Numbered from the stretch's first letter, positions 46,216 through 56,702 are shown. The stretch: 64,000 bases of DNA from Mesobacillus jeotgali (GCF_014856545.2 NZ_CP109811.1:3218001-3282000); one strand, 5' to 3'. A program made the numbers and translations. Notes: generated from the letters alone by a model not told the origin.

Positions 46216-46931
46216 TCTCTAATTCTTTTTGCCTTTGCTGGATCGTCTGTTATGAGTGCACTGCAATTAACCTTAAACAATCTTTCCAGCTCAGTCTCTT
46301 TATTCACCGTGTATGGCCTTACTTCTATCCCACTCTCAAGTGAAGCCTTAACGATTTGGTCAGGTGCAGCACGCCAGTGAGGATGGAAGCCTTTCGCCTT
46401 GATTGACTGTGCATAAATCCAAGGCATATATAAGCCTTCAGAAAGCAAGGGTGCGATTTCAATCTCAGGAGCCAGTATATGGCTTTGAACAATGCTGTAA
46501 TGGTTGAAGGAGGAAATGATAATCCTGTCCGATAAATCATACGCCCTGACCATATTGATGACCTTTTCTTCCATACCTTCATAAGGAATGATGCTGTTTT
46601 TCAATTCGATATTGCATACCATCGAGGTACCCGATAACCATTCCAGGACTTCGGACAAAGAAGGAATCTGTTCTTTCCTTGGTAATTCCTTGAATTTGAA
46701 ACGGGCATCCAGCTTTCTTAAATCCTCAAAATTATATTCCATTACCAGTCCAGTTCCATCGGTAGTTCGATCAACCTTTTCATCATGAATCACGACCAGC
46801 TCACCGTCTCTAGTCATTTGGACATCGAGCTCAAAGCCATTTGCACCCGCTTTTTCAGCTTCCTTAAAAGCAAGCAGAGTGTTTTCTGGAAATTCTGCTG
46901 CATAGCCGCGATGTGCTAAAATAAGAGTCAT
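46197..46931 (-). CDS. yqiK: Glycerophosphodiester phosphodiesterase (YqiK)
   Basis: A 244-residue TIM-barrel phosphodiesterase that splits deacylated phospholipids to glycerol 3-phosphate and an alcohol. Catalytic and metal residues are in LAHRGYAAEFPENT, GFELDVQMTRDGELVVIHDE and the later NIELKNS. No signal peptide is seen, so it acts in the cytosol. It is present at this place in B. subtilis. Confidence 0.92.
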   Translation of the reverse strand: MTLILAHRGYAAEFPENTLLAFKEAEKAGANGFELDVQMTRDGELVVIHDEKVDRTTDGTGLVMEYNFEDLRKLDARFKFKELPRKEQIPSLSEVLEWLSGTSMVCNIELKNSIIPYEGMEEKVINMVRAYDLSDRIIISSFNHYSIVQSHILAPEIEIAPLLSEGLYMPWIYAQSIKAKGFHPHWRAAPDQIVKASLESGIEVRPYTVNKETELERLFKVNCSALITDDPAKAKRIREKIKQA

Positions 46932-46972
46932 AAACCATCACACCTATCTTTCTAAATTTGGAGGTAAAAAAA

Positions 46973-47113
46973 ATGAGACCACTGCATATCTCTGCAGAAA
47001 CCGCTGTTAAGCTTTCCGAAAAACTCGGTGTACCAATTGAACAAATCATGCATATGCCTCAGCATATACTTATTCAAAAGTTAACGGAACTTGAAAAAGA
47101 GAAAGAAAAGTAA
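46973..47113 (+). CDS. yycC: YycC-family small protein
   Basis: A 46-residue protein, MRPLHISAETAVKLSEKLG at the start, then VPIEQIMHMPQHILIQKL and a charged tail. It matches the small YycC family of Bacillus, whose function is unknown; the sequence suggests two short helices. GGAGG lies 8 nt before ATG 46973, and a terminator follows. Confidence 0.82.
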   Translation: MRPLHISAETAVKLSEKLGVPIEQIMHMPQHILIQKLTELEKEKEK

Positions 47114-47120
47114 TTCTCAG

Positions 47121-47142
47121 GACGCCTTTATGGCGTTTTTTT
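47121..47142 (+). terminator. Terminator of yycC
   Basis: GACGCC (47121-47126) pairs with GGCGTT (47132-47137), followed by T. Confidence 0.7.
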
Positions 47143-47232
47143 AATGGACGTAACCTTGTGTTATAGCAGAGCATCCTTTGTACATATACATGATAATATG
47201 CATACACAGGTTTCACCAAATTTCAAGCATAT

Positions 47233-47280
47233 AAAAACATCTTACTTTAGTACGGCAAAACCGTGAAAAAGTAAGATGTT
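47233..47280 (-). terminator. Terminator of spo0A
   Basis: AACATCTTACTTT (47237-47249) pairs with AAAGTAAGATGTT (47268-47280), with an inner ACGG/CCGT stem. On the minus strand TTTTTAT follows. Confidence 0.8.
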
Positions 47281-47326
47281 TATCCTAAAATGTTATAAAT
47301 AAATAGCTAAATAATGCCTAACTCTT

Positions 47327-48121
47327 TCAAGAAGCTTTGTGTTCAAGACGCAGCTTGTCAGCGACCATCGCGATGAATTCCGAATTTGTCGGCTTTGCCT
47401 TCGACATTGAAACAGTATATCCAAACAATGAGGAAATGGAATCGATATTTCCTCTGCTCCACGCAACCTCAATCGCATGGCGGATGGCACGTTCTACACG
47501 GCTTGCCGTTGTATTGAATTTCTTGGCGATGTCAGGATAGAGGACTTTTGTGATCGAGCCAAGAAGTTCAATATCGTTATAAACCATGGAAATAGCCTCA
47601 CGCAAATACATATAGCCTTTAATATGGGCAGGGACGCCAATTTCATGAATGATGCTTGTAATGCTTGCATCAAGGTTTTTAGGCTTCTGATCATTTGACC
47701 TGCCATAATTGATTGATGAAGATGGTTTTCGGGCTACTGACTTTGCCTTGCCGCTTACCTGGCGGATATGACCTGCCAGATGCTCCATATCAAAAGGCTT
47801 TAAAATGAAATAGGATGCCCCTAACTCTACAGCCTTCTTGGTTACATCTTCCTGGCCAAATGCTGTCAGCATGATAACATTCGGAATGATTCCCTTCTTC
47901 ATATCACGAAGTCTTTCCAGGACCGCTAGTCCGTCAAGGTGCGGCATAATAATATCTAAAAGCAATACATCTGGATCTGTATCTTCCAGCATTTCTAAGC
48001 ATTCCTGGCCATTATGGGCAACCCCTACAATCTCCATATCATCCTGTGAAGAAATATACTCTTCAAGAAGACCTACTAATTCTCTGTTGTCATCAACGAC
48101 GCATACTTTTATTTTGTTCAC
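47327..48121 (-). CDS. spo0A: Sporulation master response regulator Spo0A
   Basis: A 264-residue response regulator that starts sporulation. The receiver domain has the acidic pocket VVDDNRE, the phosphorylated Asp in [12 protein letters not shown], the Thr in MLTAFGQ and the Lys in ILKPFD. A variable linker ([18 protein letters not shown]) follows. The DNA-binding domain is almost that of B. subtilis: [21 protein letters not shown] and [20 protein letters not shown]. The start is GTG 48121, 9 nt after GGAGG. It follows spoIVB on the same strand, as in all Bacillus. Confidence 0.98.
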   Translation of the reverse strand: MNKIKVCVVDDNRELVGLLEEYISSQDDMEIVGVAHNGQECLEMLEDTDPDVLLLDIIMPHLDGLAVLERLRDMKKGIIPNVIMLTAFGQEDVTKKAVELGASYFILKPFDMEHLAGHIRQVSGKAKSVARKPSSSINYGRSNDQKPKNLDASITSIIHEIGVPAHIKGYMYLREAISMVYNDIELLGSITKVLYPDIAKKFNTTASRVERAIRHAIEVAWSRGNIDSISSLFGYTVSMSKAKPTNSEFIAMVADKLRLEHKAS

Positions 48122-48280
48122 TACTTGGTTCCTCCTCAATCCAATTATGATCACAAATATTATCTTCTCTAAATTCTATTCTAAATGACTAATTCGACAA
48201 TGCAACAGAAATTCCTCTTATTTTTAATTTTTTCTTAAAAAAGTAATATTTTCTTATAAATGCTTCATTTTCCTTTATTT

Positions 48281-48329
48281 TTCGACTTATTTCGCCAGTT
48301 GACAAAAAAGGTTTGGTGAATTTGTCGAA
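48281..48329 (-). promoter_or_regulatory. 0A box(es) upstream of spo0A
   Basis: TGTCGAA at 48323-48329 inside TTTGTCGAATAA is a perfect Spo0A box. TTCGACT at 48281-48287 is a 6-of-7 match in the other direction. They lie 160-210 bp before the GTG and would allow autoregulation, as in B. subtilis. Confidence 0.65.
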
Positions 48330-48483
48330 TAATCTTTATATTTAAGAATTATTCTTGTTTTTTGCTGATTTCCGTTTCTGGGATTCTCTTTCAGCACTGC
48401 TGGCGTGAGTCCACCTCGTCGTAAGCTGACACTTGCGTGATGAAATTATGATTCAGATTGATTTTAGATCTCATGGCAAAGTT

Positions 48484-48639
48484 GATGGACACTTTTTCAT
48501 GATTCTCTTCGGTTTCTGGCCGTCATACCTCCGATGATGGACACTTTTTTCCGTTTCTCTTCGAGTTCTGGCCGTCATGTCCCCGATGAAGGACACTTTT
48601 TCATGATTCTCATCGGTTTCTGTCCGTCATTCCCCGAAA
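48484..48639. repeat. 52-bp tandem repeat array E (three units)
   Basis: Units start at 48484, 48536 and 48588. GATGGACACTTTTT is followed 33 nt after GGACAC by CCGTCAT, the same internal distance as in array A, so A and E are one family 43 kb apart. It fills the spacer between spo0A and spoIVB. Confidence 0.9.
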
Positions 48640-48650
48640 AACAAAGAAAA

Positions 48651-48672
48651 GGCGGCTATTTGCCGCCGCCGA
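48651..48672 (-). terminator. Terminator of spoIVB
   Basis: GGCGGC (48651-48656) pairs with GCCGCC (48662-48667). On the minus strand TTTTCTTTG follows. Confidence 0.7.
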
Positions 48673-48681
48673 ATTCCTGTA

Positions 48682-49968
48682 TTAACTTGCCTGCTCTCTT
48701 GGTTTTTCGTATATGTCGATGCCCGCTTCATTAAGCATCCATTCTATATGAACTCCATATCCACTTGTAGGGTCATTTACGAAGACGTGAGTTACAGCAC
48801 CCACTAGCTTGTCACCCTGGATAATTGGACTTCCGCTCATCCCCTGGACAATTCCACCTGTCTTTTCCAATAACTCAGGGTCGGTTACCTTTATCACCAT
48901 ACCCTTTGTTGCTGGGAACTTTTGAGGGATGGTGCTGACGATCTCTATATCAAAAAGGTTCACTTCGTCATTATTCACAACCGTCAGGATTTTCGCCGGA
49001 CCTTCTTTTACTTGATGAGAAAGAGCTATAGGCAGAGGTTTATCAAATACGCCATTTGAAATATCCTTGTTCAGTTCACCAAAGATCCCAAAAGGACTGT
49101 TTCTTTTGATATTCCCAATAACTTCCCGGTCTGATGAAAAGCGAGCCAGCTTTTCCCCTGGGTTGCCTTTCCCGCCTTTTTCGATCGAAGTAACAGTTGA
49201 TCTCACAATTTGGCCATCCCCAACGACGATCGGTTTTTTCGTGTCCATATCAGAAATGACATGTCCGAGTGCTCCATATTTTTTGGACTGCGGGTGATAA
49301 AATGTCATCGTTCCGATACCTGCTGCTGAATCGCGTATATACAACCCTAACTTATATGTGTTTTCATTTACATCTTTTTCTGGCTGGAGTTTAGTTTTGA
49401 CTTTTTCATTTTCCCTTTTGATTACAACATCCAACGGCTTGCCGTCTTCTCCCGCTTGCTTTACAAACGGGCCAACATCTGCCATTTTTTCAATCTGCTG
49501 TCCATTGATTTCAGTGATAATATCACCTTTTTTTATGCCAGCTTTTTCACCTGGCGATACTCTTCCTTCATTAGCCTGCACCTGGTGATGTCCGACCACA
49601 AGGACACCTACTGTATTTAATTTTACTCCTATAGATTGACCGCCTGGCCTGACCTTGAAATCCTTCAGGACATTGACATCGACTTTTTTAACAGGGAAGC
49701 CTGCTAATTCAAGGACCATTTCATCCTTCCCATGCCTTTTCGCTTCAAGCGTCAAGGTTTCCCCTTGTTGGTTCACTTCGATGCTTGAGTCTTTTACTGG
49801 AGCAGTAACCTGTATTGCATTTGCCTGAAAATCAAGTTTTTGCCCCTCGAATATCGTTATATCTCCTGGAATAGACAAATATTCTTGTACTGGTTTTGCA
49901 AATCCTAAAGCAATTAATGAAACAAGGAGAATTCCACCAATAAATTTTCTGAGAAAATCTTTCTTCAA
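48682..49968 (-). CDS. spoIVB: SpoIVB serine peptidase
   Basis: A 428-residue S55-family protease made in the forespore and exported to the intermembrane space, where it triggers pro-sigma-K processing. An N-terminal membrane anchor ([13 protein letters not shown]) is followed by a PDZ domain ([20 protein letters not shown], about residues 137-205) and the protease domain, with the catalytic His in GALGHVISD and Ser in [11 protein letters not shown]. The start is TTG 49968 after GGAGAG. Its presence with spo0A shows that the organism sporulates, or once did. Confidence 0.96.
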   Translation of the reverse strand: MKKDFLRKFIGGILLVSLIALGFAKPVQEYLSIPGDITIFEGQKLDFQANAIQVTAPVKDSSIEVNQQGETLTLEAKRHGKDEMVLELAGFPVKKVDVNVLKDFKVRPGGQSIGVKLNTVGVLVVGHHQVQANEGRVSPGEKAGIKKGDIITEINGQQIEKMADVGPFVKQAGEDGKPLDVVIKRENEKVKTKLQPEKDVNENTYKLGLYIRDSAAGIGTMTFYHPQSKKYGALGHVISDMDTKKPIVVGDGQIVRSTVTSIEKGGKGNPGEKLARFSSDREVIGNIKRNSPFGIFGELNKDISNGVFDKPLPIALSHQVKEGPAKILTVVNNDEVNLFDIEIVSTIPQKFPATKGMVIKVTDPELLEKTGGIVQGMSGSPIIQGDKLVGAVTHVFVNDPTSGYGVHIEWMLNEAGIDIYEKPREQAS

Positions 49969-50066
49969 TTCATTTCACTCTCCTCGCTTCTAGTCCACAC
50001 ACATCGAAATGGCTACATCTTTAATTTTGCCTCGACTCCCCGCATTTATAACCTGTATAAAAATAA

Positions 50067-50098
50067 AAAAGCTACCCTTTATGGATAGCTTTTCATGT
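50067..50098 (-). terminator. Terminator of recN
   Basis: AAAAGCTACCC (50067-50077) pairs with GGATAGCTTTT (50083-50093). On the minus strand TTTTTTATTTTT follows. It overlaps the recN stop. Confidence 0.8.
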
Positions 50099-51784
50099 TA
50101 CAGCCTTCATATTCTGTGCAAGCCTCAGCAATTCTTCAGCATGCTGTTTCGTCAGATCTGTAACTTCAACCCCGGAAATCATCCTGACGATCTCCTTTAC
50201 TTTCTCAGATGGAGACAGCGGAGTGACGGATGTTTTGGTCCTTCCACTCTTTATCACCTTTGCGATATACAGATGAGTATCTGCCATCGCGGCAACTTGA
50301 GGCAAATGAGAAATACAAAGAACCTGTGATCCAGTCGATACATTGTAGATTTTTTCCGCAATTGATTGAGCCACGCGGCCGCTGACTCCTGTGTCAACTT
50401 CATCGAAAATGATGGAGGTGACACCCTGATGTTTAGAGAAGATACTTTTCAGCGCGAGCATGATCCGGGAAAGTTCTCCGCCAGAAGCAATCTTTGACAA
50501 AGGCTTCAAAGGTTCTCCCGGATTTGTTGAGATATAAAATTCAACTTTATCTGCGCCGCTTTTATGGAAATGGTCTGTATCGGAGTCAATTCTCAGGTCG
50601 AATACTGTCTTCTCCATATACAGCTCTTTTAATTCTTTATGGATTAATTTCGTAAGTTTTTTAGCATATTTTCTGCGAGTTTGAGTCAAGTTATTGGCCT
50701 CGATGCGCAAATCTTTCTTAAGTGATGCAAGTTCCTTTTCCATCTGGCCAATATGTACTTCCTTATTTTGAAGCGTCTCGATTTCTTCCTCGATTTTTGA
50801 AGAGTACTCCAGGATTTCTTCTATCGTACTTCCGTATTTCCGTTTCAACTGATTAATTTCGTTCAGCCTGTCTTCAATTTCATTCAACCGCTGAGGGTCA
50901 TATTCAAGAGAATCCAGTTCATTCCTGATTGTCCTTGCAGCATCTTCAAGCATATAAAAACTGTTCGCTACTGTGTCAGCAACATTTTTATAGTCAGGAT
51001 CCAAGTCTGCTGCATTCTGAAGGTTGTCCATGACCAAGCTGACCCAATCCAGGCCCTTTTGCTCACCCTGTAATGCAGTATAACTGGTCTGAATACTCTC
51101 ATAAATTTTTTCGAAGTTGCTAAGTTTACGCTTCTCTTCGGAAAGCTCCTCATCCTCGTTGATTTTCAGGTCGGCTGTAAGGATTTCATCATGCTGGAAT
51201 TGAATCAAATCAAGTCTGTGGGCCATTTGCTGTTCATTTTCACTTAAGTTCTTCAGTTTTTTTTGTGTCTGTTCAAATGAACGGAAAACGTGCTGATATT
51301 CCTGCAGGGCAGGAAGGATTTCATCTGCTCCGAATTGGTCAAGAAGATTGATATGCTTAGACTCATCCATCAATTCCTGGTGCTCATGCTGACCATGAAT
51401 ATCGATCAAAGTCGAGCCTACTTCACGCAAGACAGCAATTGTGACGAGCTTGCCGTTGATCCGGCAAACACTTTTTCCACTCGCGGAAATATCCCTTCTT
51501 AAGACAATCATGGCATCTTCAATCTCAATGCCAAATTCAGCTGCCTTTGCATAACTTGGATGATTTTCTCCTTCAAGGTGGAACAAACCTTCAATTTCAG
51601 CCTTATCTTCGCCATGGCGGACGAATTCGGCCGAGCCTCTTCCACCCACTAGAAGGTGGATGGCATCGATGATAATGGATTTTCCTGCACCTGTCTCTCC
51701 AGTGAGTACGGTTAGTCCTTTATTAAAAGAAACGGATAATGACTCAATAATGGCAAAGTTTCGAATCGATAATTCATTTAACAA
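50093..51784 (-). CDS. recN: DNA repair protein RecN
   Basis: A 563-residue SMC-like ATPase that gathers DNA ends at double-strand breaks. Walker A is LTGETGAGKSIIIDAI. A long coiled-coil (about residues 155-370) with a short central turn follows. The ABC signature region is KIASGGELSRIMLALK, then Walker B in SIIFDEVDTGVSG and the His of SHLPQVA. The start is TTG 51784, 8 nt after GAGGTG, giving MLNELSIRNFAII as in relatives. It follows ahrC by 16 nt. Confidence 0.96.
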   Translation of the reverse strand: MLNELSIRNFAIIESLSVSFNKGLTVLTGETGAGKSIIIDAIHLLVGGRGSAEFVRHGEDKAEIEGLFHLEGENHPSYAKAAEFGIEIEDAMIVLRRDISASGKSVCRINGKLVTIAVLREVGSTLIDIHGQHEHQELMDESKHINLLDQFGADEILPALQEYQHVFRSFEQTQKKLKNLSENEQQMAHRLDLIQFQHDEILTADLKINEDEELSEEKRKLSNFEKIYESIQTSYTALQGEQKGLDWVSLVMDNLQNAADLDPDYKNVADTVANSFYMLEDAARTIRNELDSLEYDPQRLNEIEDRLNEINQLKRKYGSTIEEILEYSSKIEEEIETLQNKEVHIGQMEKELASLKKDLRIEANNLTQTRRKYAKKLTKLIHKELKELYMEKTVFDLRIDSDTDHFHKSGADKVEFYISTNPGEPLKPLSKIASGGELSRIMLALKSIFSKHQGVTSIIFDEVDTGVSGRVAQSIAEKIYNVSTGSQVLCISHLPQVAAMADTHLYIAKVIKSGRTKTSVTPLSPSEKVKEIVRMISGVEVTDLTKQHAEELLRLAQNMKAVT

Positions 51785-51800
51785 GCAAACGTCACCTCAT

Positions 51801-52250
51801 TTACAACATTTCGAGAAAACGATTTGTGACTTGCTCAGTATCCTCTGGAGTACGGCAAATAATCAAGATGGTATCGTCTCCACAAATCGTGCCAAGAATA
51901 TCTTCCCAATCGAGATTATCAATCAATGCCCCAATCGCATTCGCATTGCCAGGCAAGGTTTTCATCACTAGAAGGTGGCCTGCCTGATCAATCCGGATAA
52001 AAGCATCCATTAATGATCTTTTAAGTTTTTGCAATGGATTGAAACGCTGGTCTGCCGGAAGGCTGTATTTGTATCTGCCATCGATCAAAGGAACCTTCAC
52101 AAGATGGAGCTCTTTGATGTCACGGGAAACTGTTGCCTGTGTAACATTAAAGCCGGCAGCTTTTAGCCTGTCCACCAGTTCATCCTGTGTCTCGATATCC
52201 TTGCTCGCGATCAGTTCGCGGATTTTTATATGTCGCTGTCCTTTATTCAT
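51801..52250 (-). CDS. ahrC: Arginine repressor AhrC/ArgR
   Basis: A 149-residue, arginine-responsive hexameric regulator that represses arginine synthesis and turns on its catabolism. The winged helix ([20 protein letters not shown] then [13 protein letters not shown]) precedes the trimerisation and arginine-binding domain, with the Ala-Ile-Gly-containing [14 protein letters not shown] and [17 protein letters not shown] 52250 is placed after GGGGTG. The first gene of ahrC-recN here. It probably controls artPQR in this window. Confidence 0.96.
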   Translation of the reverse strand: MNKGQRHIKIRELIASKDIETQDELVDRLKAAGFNVTQATVSRDIKELHLVKVPLIDGRYKYSLPADQRFNPLQKLKRSLMDAFIRIDQAGHLLVMKTLPGNANAIGALIDNLDWEDILGTICGDDTILIICRTPEDTEQVTNRFLEML

Positions 52251-52407
52251 TAATATCACCCCTGGATATATCCGAAACATTCATATACTCATATGTTAGC
52301 CGATTTCAACAGAATGTACAATCATTCGTGGACTTTCGGCAAAAGTTATCCGAGGAATTGACGAAGTGGTGAACTGTTTTAAGGAGAAATTTATTTATCT
52401 CAAGATT

Positions 52408-52438
52408 AAACATTTGCCCCTCGGGCCGGAAAATGTTT
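52408..52438 (-). other. Hairpin between tlyA and ahrC
   Basis: AAACATTT (52408-52415) pairs with AAATGTTT (52431-52438), with an inner GCCC/GGGC stem. No T tail on either strand. It lies in the 220-nt spacer, which otherwise holds the ahrC promoter region. Confidence 0.45.
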
Positions 52439-52446
52439 AAATCACA

Positions 52447-52478
52447 CAAAAAAGAACAGGCTGGTCGAGCCTATTCTT
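52447..52478 (-). terminator. Terminator of the accB-to-tlyA gene run
   Basis: AAGAACAGGCT (52452-52462) pairs with AGCCTATTCTT (52468-52478). On the minus strand TTTTTTG follows. It overlaps the tlyA stop, so ahrC-recN is a separate unit. Confidence 0.8.
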
Positions 52479-53319
52479 CTTCGCTAGTTTGCTTTGATTT
52501 TAGTTCATTATGCGCTGCGGTAACGACTGCTTCAGGCTGCGTCTTCAGCAGCAGTTTTCCTTTTTCCTCTGCTGTTCCGTTCCACTGCAGATGTAGCAGG
52601 AATTCAATATTGCCGTCTCCGCCAGTGATTGGCGAAAAGCTCAAATCAATCACATCATAGCCCTCTTCTATCGAAAAAGAAATGATCCTGTCCAGTACTT
52701 GTTCATGAACTTTCCTGTCACGAACAATTCCTTTTTTGCCGACCTGTTCTCTTCCTGCCTCAAATTGCGGTTTGACAAGAGCAACGATATCGCTGCCTGC
52801 TGCCAGCAGTGTTTTAAGCACAGGCAAAATAAGACGAAGGGATATGAAAGATACATCAATGCTTGCGAAATTCGGCATCCCTTTAATGAGGTCCTCTGGT
52901 TTCACATAACGGAAATTTGTTCGCTCCATCACGACGACACGTTCATCCTGACGCAGCTTCCATGCAAGCTGATTGTAGCCAACATCCAAAGCATAGGACA
53001 TTTTAGCTCCGTTTTGAAGAGCACAATCGGTAAACCCGCCGGTCGAAGCCCCGATATCCAGCAGTGTTTTCCCTTGAACATCAAGGTCAAATATCTTTAA
53101 TGCCTTTTCAAGCTTCAGTCCTCCACGGCTAACATATGGAAGGACATTTCCTTTTACAGTCAGGGGAATGTCACTGTTAACCTTTTCTCCCGGTTTGTCC
53201 AGCCGATTTTCATTCGTGTAGACGAGCCCTGCCATGATTGTCCGTTTGGCTTTCTCCCTTGTCTCCGCAAGGCCGCGTTCAACAAGCAGTACATCTAATC
53301 TTTCCTTTTTGATTTTCAT
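52471..53319 (-). CDS. tlyA: TlyA-family rRNA methyltransferase (YqxC)
   Basis: A 282-residue protein with an N-terminal S4 RNA-binding domain (ERLDVLLVERGLAETREKAKR) and an FtsJ-like methyltransferase domain with the SAM motif LLDIGASTGGFTDC and the later DVSFISLRLILPVL. In other bacteria TlyA 2'-O-methylates cytidines in rRNA and shapes capreomycin sensitivity; here the target is inferred. It begins 3 nt after the dxs stop and is the last gene of that operon. Confidence 0.9.
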   Translation of the reverse strand: MKIKKERLDVLLVERGLAETREKAKRTIMAGLVYTNENRLDKPGEKVNSDIPLTVKGNVLPYVSRGGLKLEKALKIFDLDVQGKTLLDIGASTGGFTDCALQNGAKMSYALDVGYNQLAWKLRQDERVVVMERTNFRYVKPEDLIKGMPNFASIDVSFISLRLILPVLKTLLAAGSDIVALVKPQFEAGREQVGKKGIVRDRKVHEQVLDRIISFSIEEGYDVIDLSFSPITGGDGNIEFLLHLQWNGTAEEKGKLLLKTQPEAVVTAAHNELKSKQTSEEE

Positions 53320-53322
53320 TTG

Positions 53323-55215
53323 CTACGCCCTTTTTTGTTTCTGTCTCGCAAGCTTTTGCATCCGCAAGACGACATCTTCTGTTGTCATTCCAATTTCCTC
53401 AAGAAGCTTATCGACACTGCCATGCTCAATGAATTGATCCGGTATTCCCATCCTGTCTATCTCTACATGCTGGTAGCCCAGGTCATGAGACGTCTCGAGC
53501 ACGAAGCTTCCAAATCCACCCTGCAGGACAGCTTCCTCGATGGTCAGGATCGGCATGTTATTATTCAGGATGCCCACCAGCATCTCTTCGTCAAGAGGCT
53601 TGATAAAGCGGGTATTGACTACTTTTACGGATACGCCCTGCCTTGCAAGTATTTCTGCTGCTTCCATAGCCATCGGAATCGTTGTGCCGAATGTCAGGAT
53701 GGCTGCATCTTCACCTTCACGAAGCACTTCCCAGGTACCAATCGGAATTTCCTTCAACTCTTCATCCATCGGTACACCCAGTCCATTGCCTCGAGGATAA
53801 CGCATGGCAATCGGGCCCTCATCGTATTTTATTGCAGTGTATACCATATGCTGTCCTTCATTTTCATCCTTTGGCATCATCAATACCATATTAGGCAAGT
53901 GCCTTAAAAAGGCAATGTCAAACACGCCCTGGTGTGTTTCTCCGTCAGCGCCTACGAGCCCGGCACGGTCAATACCAATGAACACATTTAAGTTCTGGCG
54001 GCAAATATCGTGGACCACCTGGTCATATGCCCGCTGCAGGAAGGTTGAATAAATCGCCAGGAATGGCTTCATATTTTGCGTCGCCAGACCGGCTGCAAAA
54101 GTCGCTGCATGCTGTTCTGCAATCCCGACATCAATCATCCGGTCAGGGAATTCGCTGGCAAAGCCTTCAAGCTTCGAACCGACAGGCATGGCCGGTGTCA
54201 CAGCAACAATCCGTTCATCGGTCCTCGCGATTTTCCTTACTGTCTCACTGACCAGCTTACTCCAGGCTGGCGGTGCGGATTCAGGTTTGACAAAATCACC
54301 AGTTTCCATCTTATAAGGTCCGGTTCCATGCCATGTGCCAATTTTATCGTTTTCAGCCGGGTTATACCCTTTGCCCTTTTTCGTAATGACATGCAATAAA
54401 ACAGGTCCTTCCTGCTTTTTTGCATATGCAAGGTTTTCAAACAGATCTTCATAATCATGTCCATCTACTGGCCCAAGATAAGTAAAGCCTAATTCCTCGA
54501 AAAAGATTCCTGATACAAAGAGATACTTTAAGCTATCCTTTATTCTTTCAGCAGTCGCCGCGAGCTGACCGCCAATAGCAGGCACCTTTTTTAACAAATA
54601 TTCGAGTTCATCTTTTACCCAATGGTACTTACCGGCAGTCCTAAGGCGGCCGAGCACACTATGCAACGCGCCCACATTTGGAGCAATCGACATTTCATTA
54701 TCATTCAAAATGACAATAAGCTTCTTTTTTTCATGGCCGATATGATTTAACGCCTCTAAAGCCATGCCTCCTGTTAGGGCGCCATCACCGATAATCGGAA
54801 CGATGTGGGAGTTTTCCCCCTTCAGGTCCCTGGCAATGGCCATCCCCATTGCAGCTGAAAGTGAAGTCGAACTATGTCCCGTTTCCCAGACATCATGCTC
54901 ACTTTCAACCATTTTCGGAAAACCGCACAGTCCTTTATGCTGCCTTAACGTGTCAAACTGACACGCTCTTCCAGTCAGGATCTTATGTACGTATGATTGG
55001 TGCCCAACGTCCCAAAGAAACTTATCCTTCGGGCTGTCAAAACACTTATGGAGAGCAATCGTCAATTCGACAACACCCAGATTAGGTCCGATGTGCCCGC
55101 CCGTAACTGATAACTTTTCAATCAAAAACTGCCGAATCTCCCCGCTTAACTCTTCCAATTCCTTAGTCGAAAGATTTTTCAAGAAGGAAGGGTCTTTTAT
55201 TGATAAAAGATCCAT
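53323..55215 (-). CDS. dxs: 1-deoxy-D-xylulose-5-phosphate synthase
   Basis: A 630-residue thiamine diphosphate enzyme that joins pyruvate and glyceraldehyde 3-phosphate, the first step of the MEP isoprenoid pathway. Key parts are [19 protein letters not shown], the ThDP motif [18 protein letters not shown] with LNDNEMSI, and [18 protein letters not shown] in the transketolase-like half. The ribosome site is weak (GAGTGG). It stands between ispA and tlyA, as in B. subtilis. Confidence 0.97.
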   Translation of the reverse strand: MDLLSIKDPSFLKNLSTKELEELSGEIRQFLIEKLSVTGGHIGPNLGVVELTIALHKCFDSPKDKFLWDVGHQSYVHKILTGRACQFDTLRQHKGLCGFPKMVESEHDVWETGHSSTSLSAAMGMAIARDLKGENSHIVPIIGDGALTGGMALEALNHIGHEKKKLIVILNDNEMSIAPNVGALHSVLGRLRTAGKYHWVKDELEYLLKKVPAIGGQLAATAERIKDSLKYLFVSGIFFEELGFTYLGPVDGHDYEDLFENLAYAKKQEGPVLLHVITKKGKGYNPAENDKIGTWHGTGPYKMETGDFVKPESAPPAWSKLVSETVRKIARTDERIVAVTPAMPVGSKLEGFASEFPDRMIDVGIAEQHAATFAAGLATQNMKPFLAIYSTFLQRAYDQVVHDICRQNLNVFIGIDRAGLVGADGETHQGVFDIAFLRHLPNMVLMMPKDENEGQHMVYTAIKYDEGPIAMRYPRGNGLGVPMDEELKEIPIGTWEVLREGEDAAILTFGTTIPMAMEAAEILARQGVSVKVVNTRFIKPLDEEMLVGILNNNMPILTIEEAVLQGGFGSFVLETSHDLGYQHVEIDRMGIPDQFIEHGSVDKLLEEIGMTTEDVVLRMQKLARQKQKRA

Positions 55216-55573
55216 TTCGGACCACTCACTTTCATTTCTGACTTATTATTCCGCACTTTTTATCCCATAACTAAAAAAGTTGTTAGTAATAACATATATT
55301 AAGTAAAGAATGGTTTTCAAGCTATACATGGAAATATCGCTTATTTATGTAGTGTTCTATTCGTAATCGCTTATGAACTTTGAATGGATAGGATCAACAC
55401 TCCAGTTCAGAACTGTCCACATAAGGAGTCACGATACCCCTTTGAAAAACGGGTAAATGTATATGCTCGAAAAGCAGGCTCAATTCGGTTACAGCCCTAT
55501 GTAAAAAAGCTGCCAACACTACCGTGCTAACAGCCAATTATAGCACACTATCGAACTATTCTCAATGACTGCT
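55216..55573. other. Non-coding spacer between dxs and ispA
   Basis: About 360 nt without a gene I can support. On the minus strand TTGAAA near 55320 with an AT-rich stretch downstream could be a dxs promoter, but the match is poor. No strong hairpin or repeat was seen. Confidence 0.4.
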
Positions 55574-56466
55574 CTAATGATTACGCAGTCCGATTAAATC
55601 TGTGATCTGTTCAAGAATCCCCACCTCAAGACCGCTTTTGCTCAGGGATTCTTTCGCACTCCGCAATGGTAATCAAGTGCTTCTTTTGCCCCAGCCAATC
55701 CAAGCAAAGCAGGGTAAGTGCTCTTTTCGTTAGCTGTATCGCTTCCAACAGGCTTGCCGATCATTTCCTCGCTCCCTTCAAGGTCGAGAATATCATCACG
55801 TATTTGGAATGCAAGGCCAATATGGTAGGCAAATTTGGACAGTACTTGCTTTTGACCAGCAGTTGCTCCGGCTATTTCTGCTCCGGCAATGATACTGTAT
55901 TCCAGTAGCCTTCCTGTTTTATTAATATGGATATATTCAAGCTGCTCAAGTGAGAGCCTCTTATTTTCTCCTTCCATATCTGCAACTTGTCCGCCAACCA
56001 TACCGGGTGCACCAGCAGCAGCTGACAGCCCCTTGATCAACGCCAGTTTAACATGGGCTGGTGCCGATTCCTCAGGGATGTCTGCCAGCATGTTGAAACT
56101 TAATGTCAAAAGAGCATCTCCTGCAAGGATGGCAGTCGCTTCACCGAATACTTTATGGTTTGTAGGCTTGCCCCTTCTTAAATCATCATCGTCCATGCTC
56201 GGCAGGTCATCATGAATCAACGAATACGTATGGACCATTTCAATCGCCGCGGCAGCATCGACTCCATTTTGCGGATCTTTTCCAAATGAATCAATTACAG
56301 CGAATACCAGCAGCGGTCGAATCCTTTTTCCTCCAGCCTCCAGCGAATAAAGCATCGCCTTCGCAAGATTCTCCGGGGTCTCAAGGGCACCAACCGCCTC
56401 CCTTAACCGTTCCTCGAGGAGAGTTTTATATTTTATGGTAAAAGAGTCAAGTGAAACAGGATGCAA
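55574..56466 (-). pseudogene. ispA: Farnesyl diphosphate synthase, frameshifted near the C-terminus
   Basis: An enzyme that builds C15 prenyl diphosphate. The first aspartate-rich motif is in IHDDLPSMDDDDLRRG and the second is in QIRDDILDLEG. The start is TTG 56466 after GGAGG, 2 nt past xseB. At 55665-55666 one base of an A run (plus strand) seems lost, so the frame ends early at 55642. In the next frame the family's usual ending continues (RSAKESLSKSGLEVGIL, then ITDLIGLRNH) to a TAG at 55574. With the base restored it has about 297 residues. The gene supports an essential pathway, so a sequencing error is likely. Confidence 0.88.
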
Positions 56467-56468
56467 TA

Positions 56469-56702
56469 CTATTCCTCCTCATTTATGGAGAAACCTTCAG
56501 TCCGTCCATCTTCTGTAATGATCTGGGCTAGCTGTTCTTCCACATTCTTTAGCTTATCATGGCAAAGCTTGGATAATTCCATTCCTTCTTTATAAAAAGA
56601 GATCGCTTCTTCTAAAGGCACATCGCCCTCTTCCAGCTTCTCAACAATGTTTTCCAGTTGGTCCATTGCCTGTTCAAAACTTAGTTTTTTTTCATCTGCC
56701 AT
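56469..56702 (-). CDS. xseB: Exodeoxyribonuclease VII small subunit
   Basis: A 77-residue, all-helical protein ([20 protein letters not shown], then [14 protein letters not shown]) that partners XseA. ATG 56702 lies in the last codons of xseA (11-nt overlap) behind GAGGAG; a GTG nine bases earlier is less likely. Coupled translation should help to keep the high small-to-large subunit ratio. Confidence 0.94.
   Translation of the reverse strand: MADEKKLSFEQAMDQLENIVEKLEEGDVPLEEAISFYKEGMELSKLCHDKLKNVEEQLAQIITEDGRTEGFSINEEE

Noticed and set aside
55642..56466. IspA with a natural alternative C-terminus (CGVRKNP)
   Set aside because: The family's usual ending is encoded directly downstream in the next frame; one lost base explains it.
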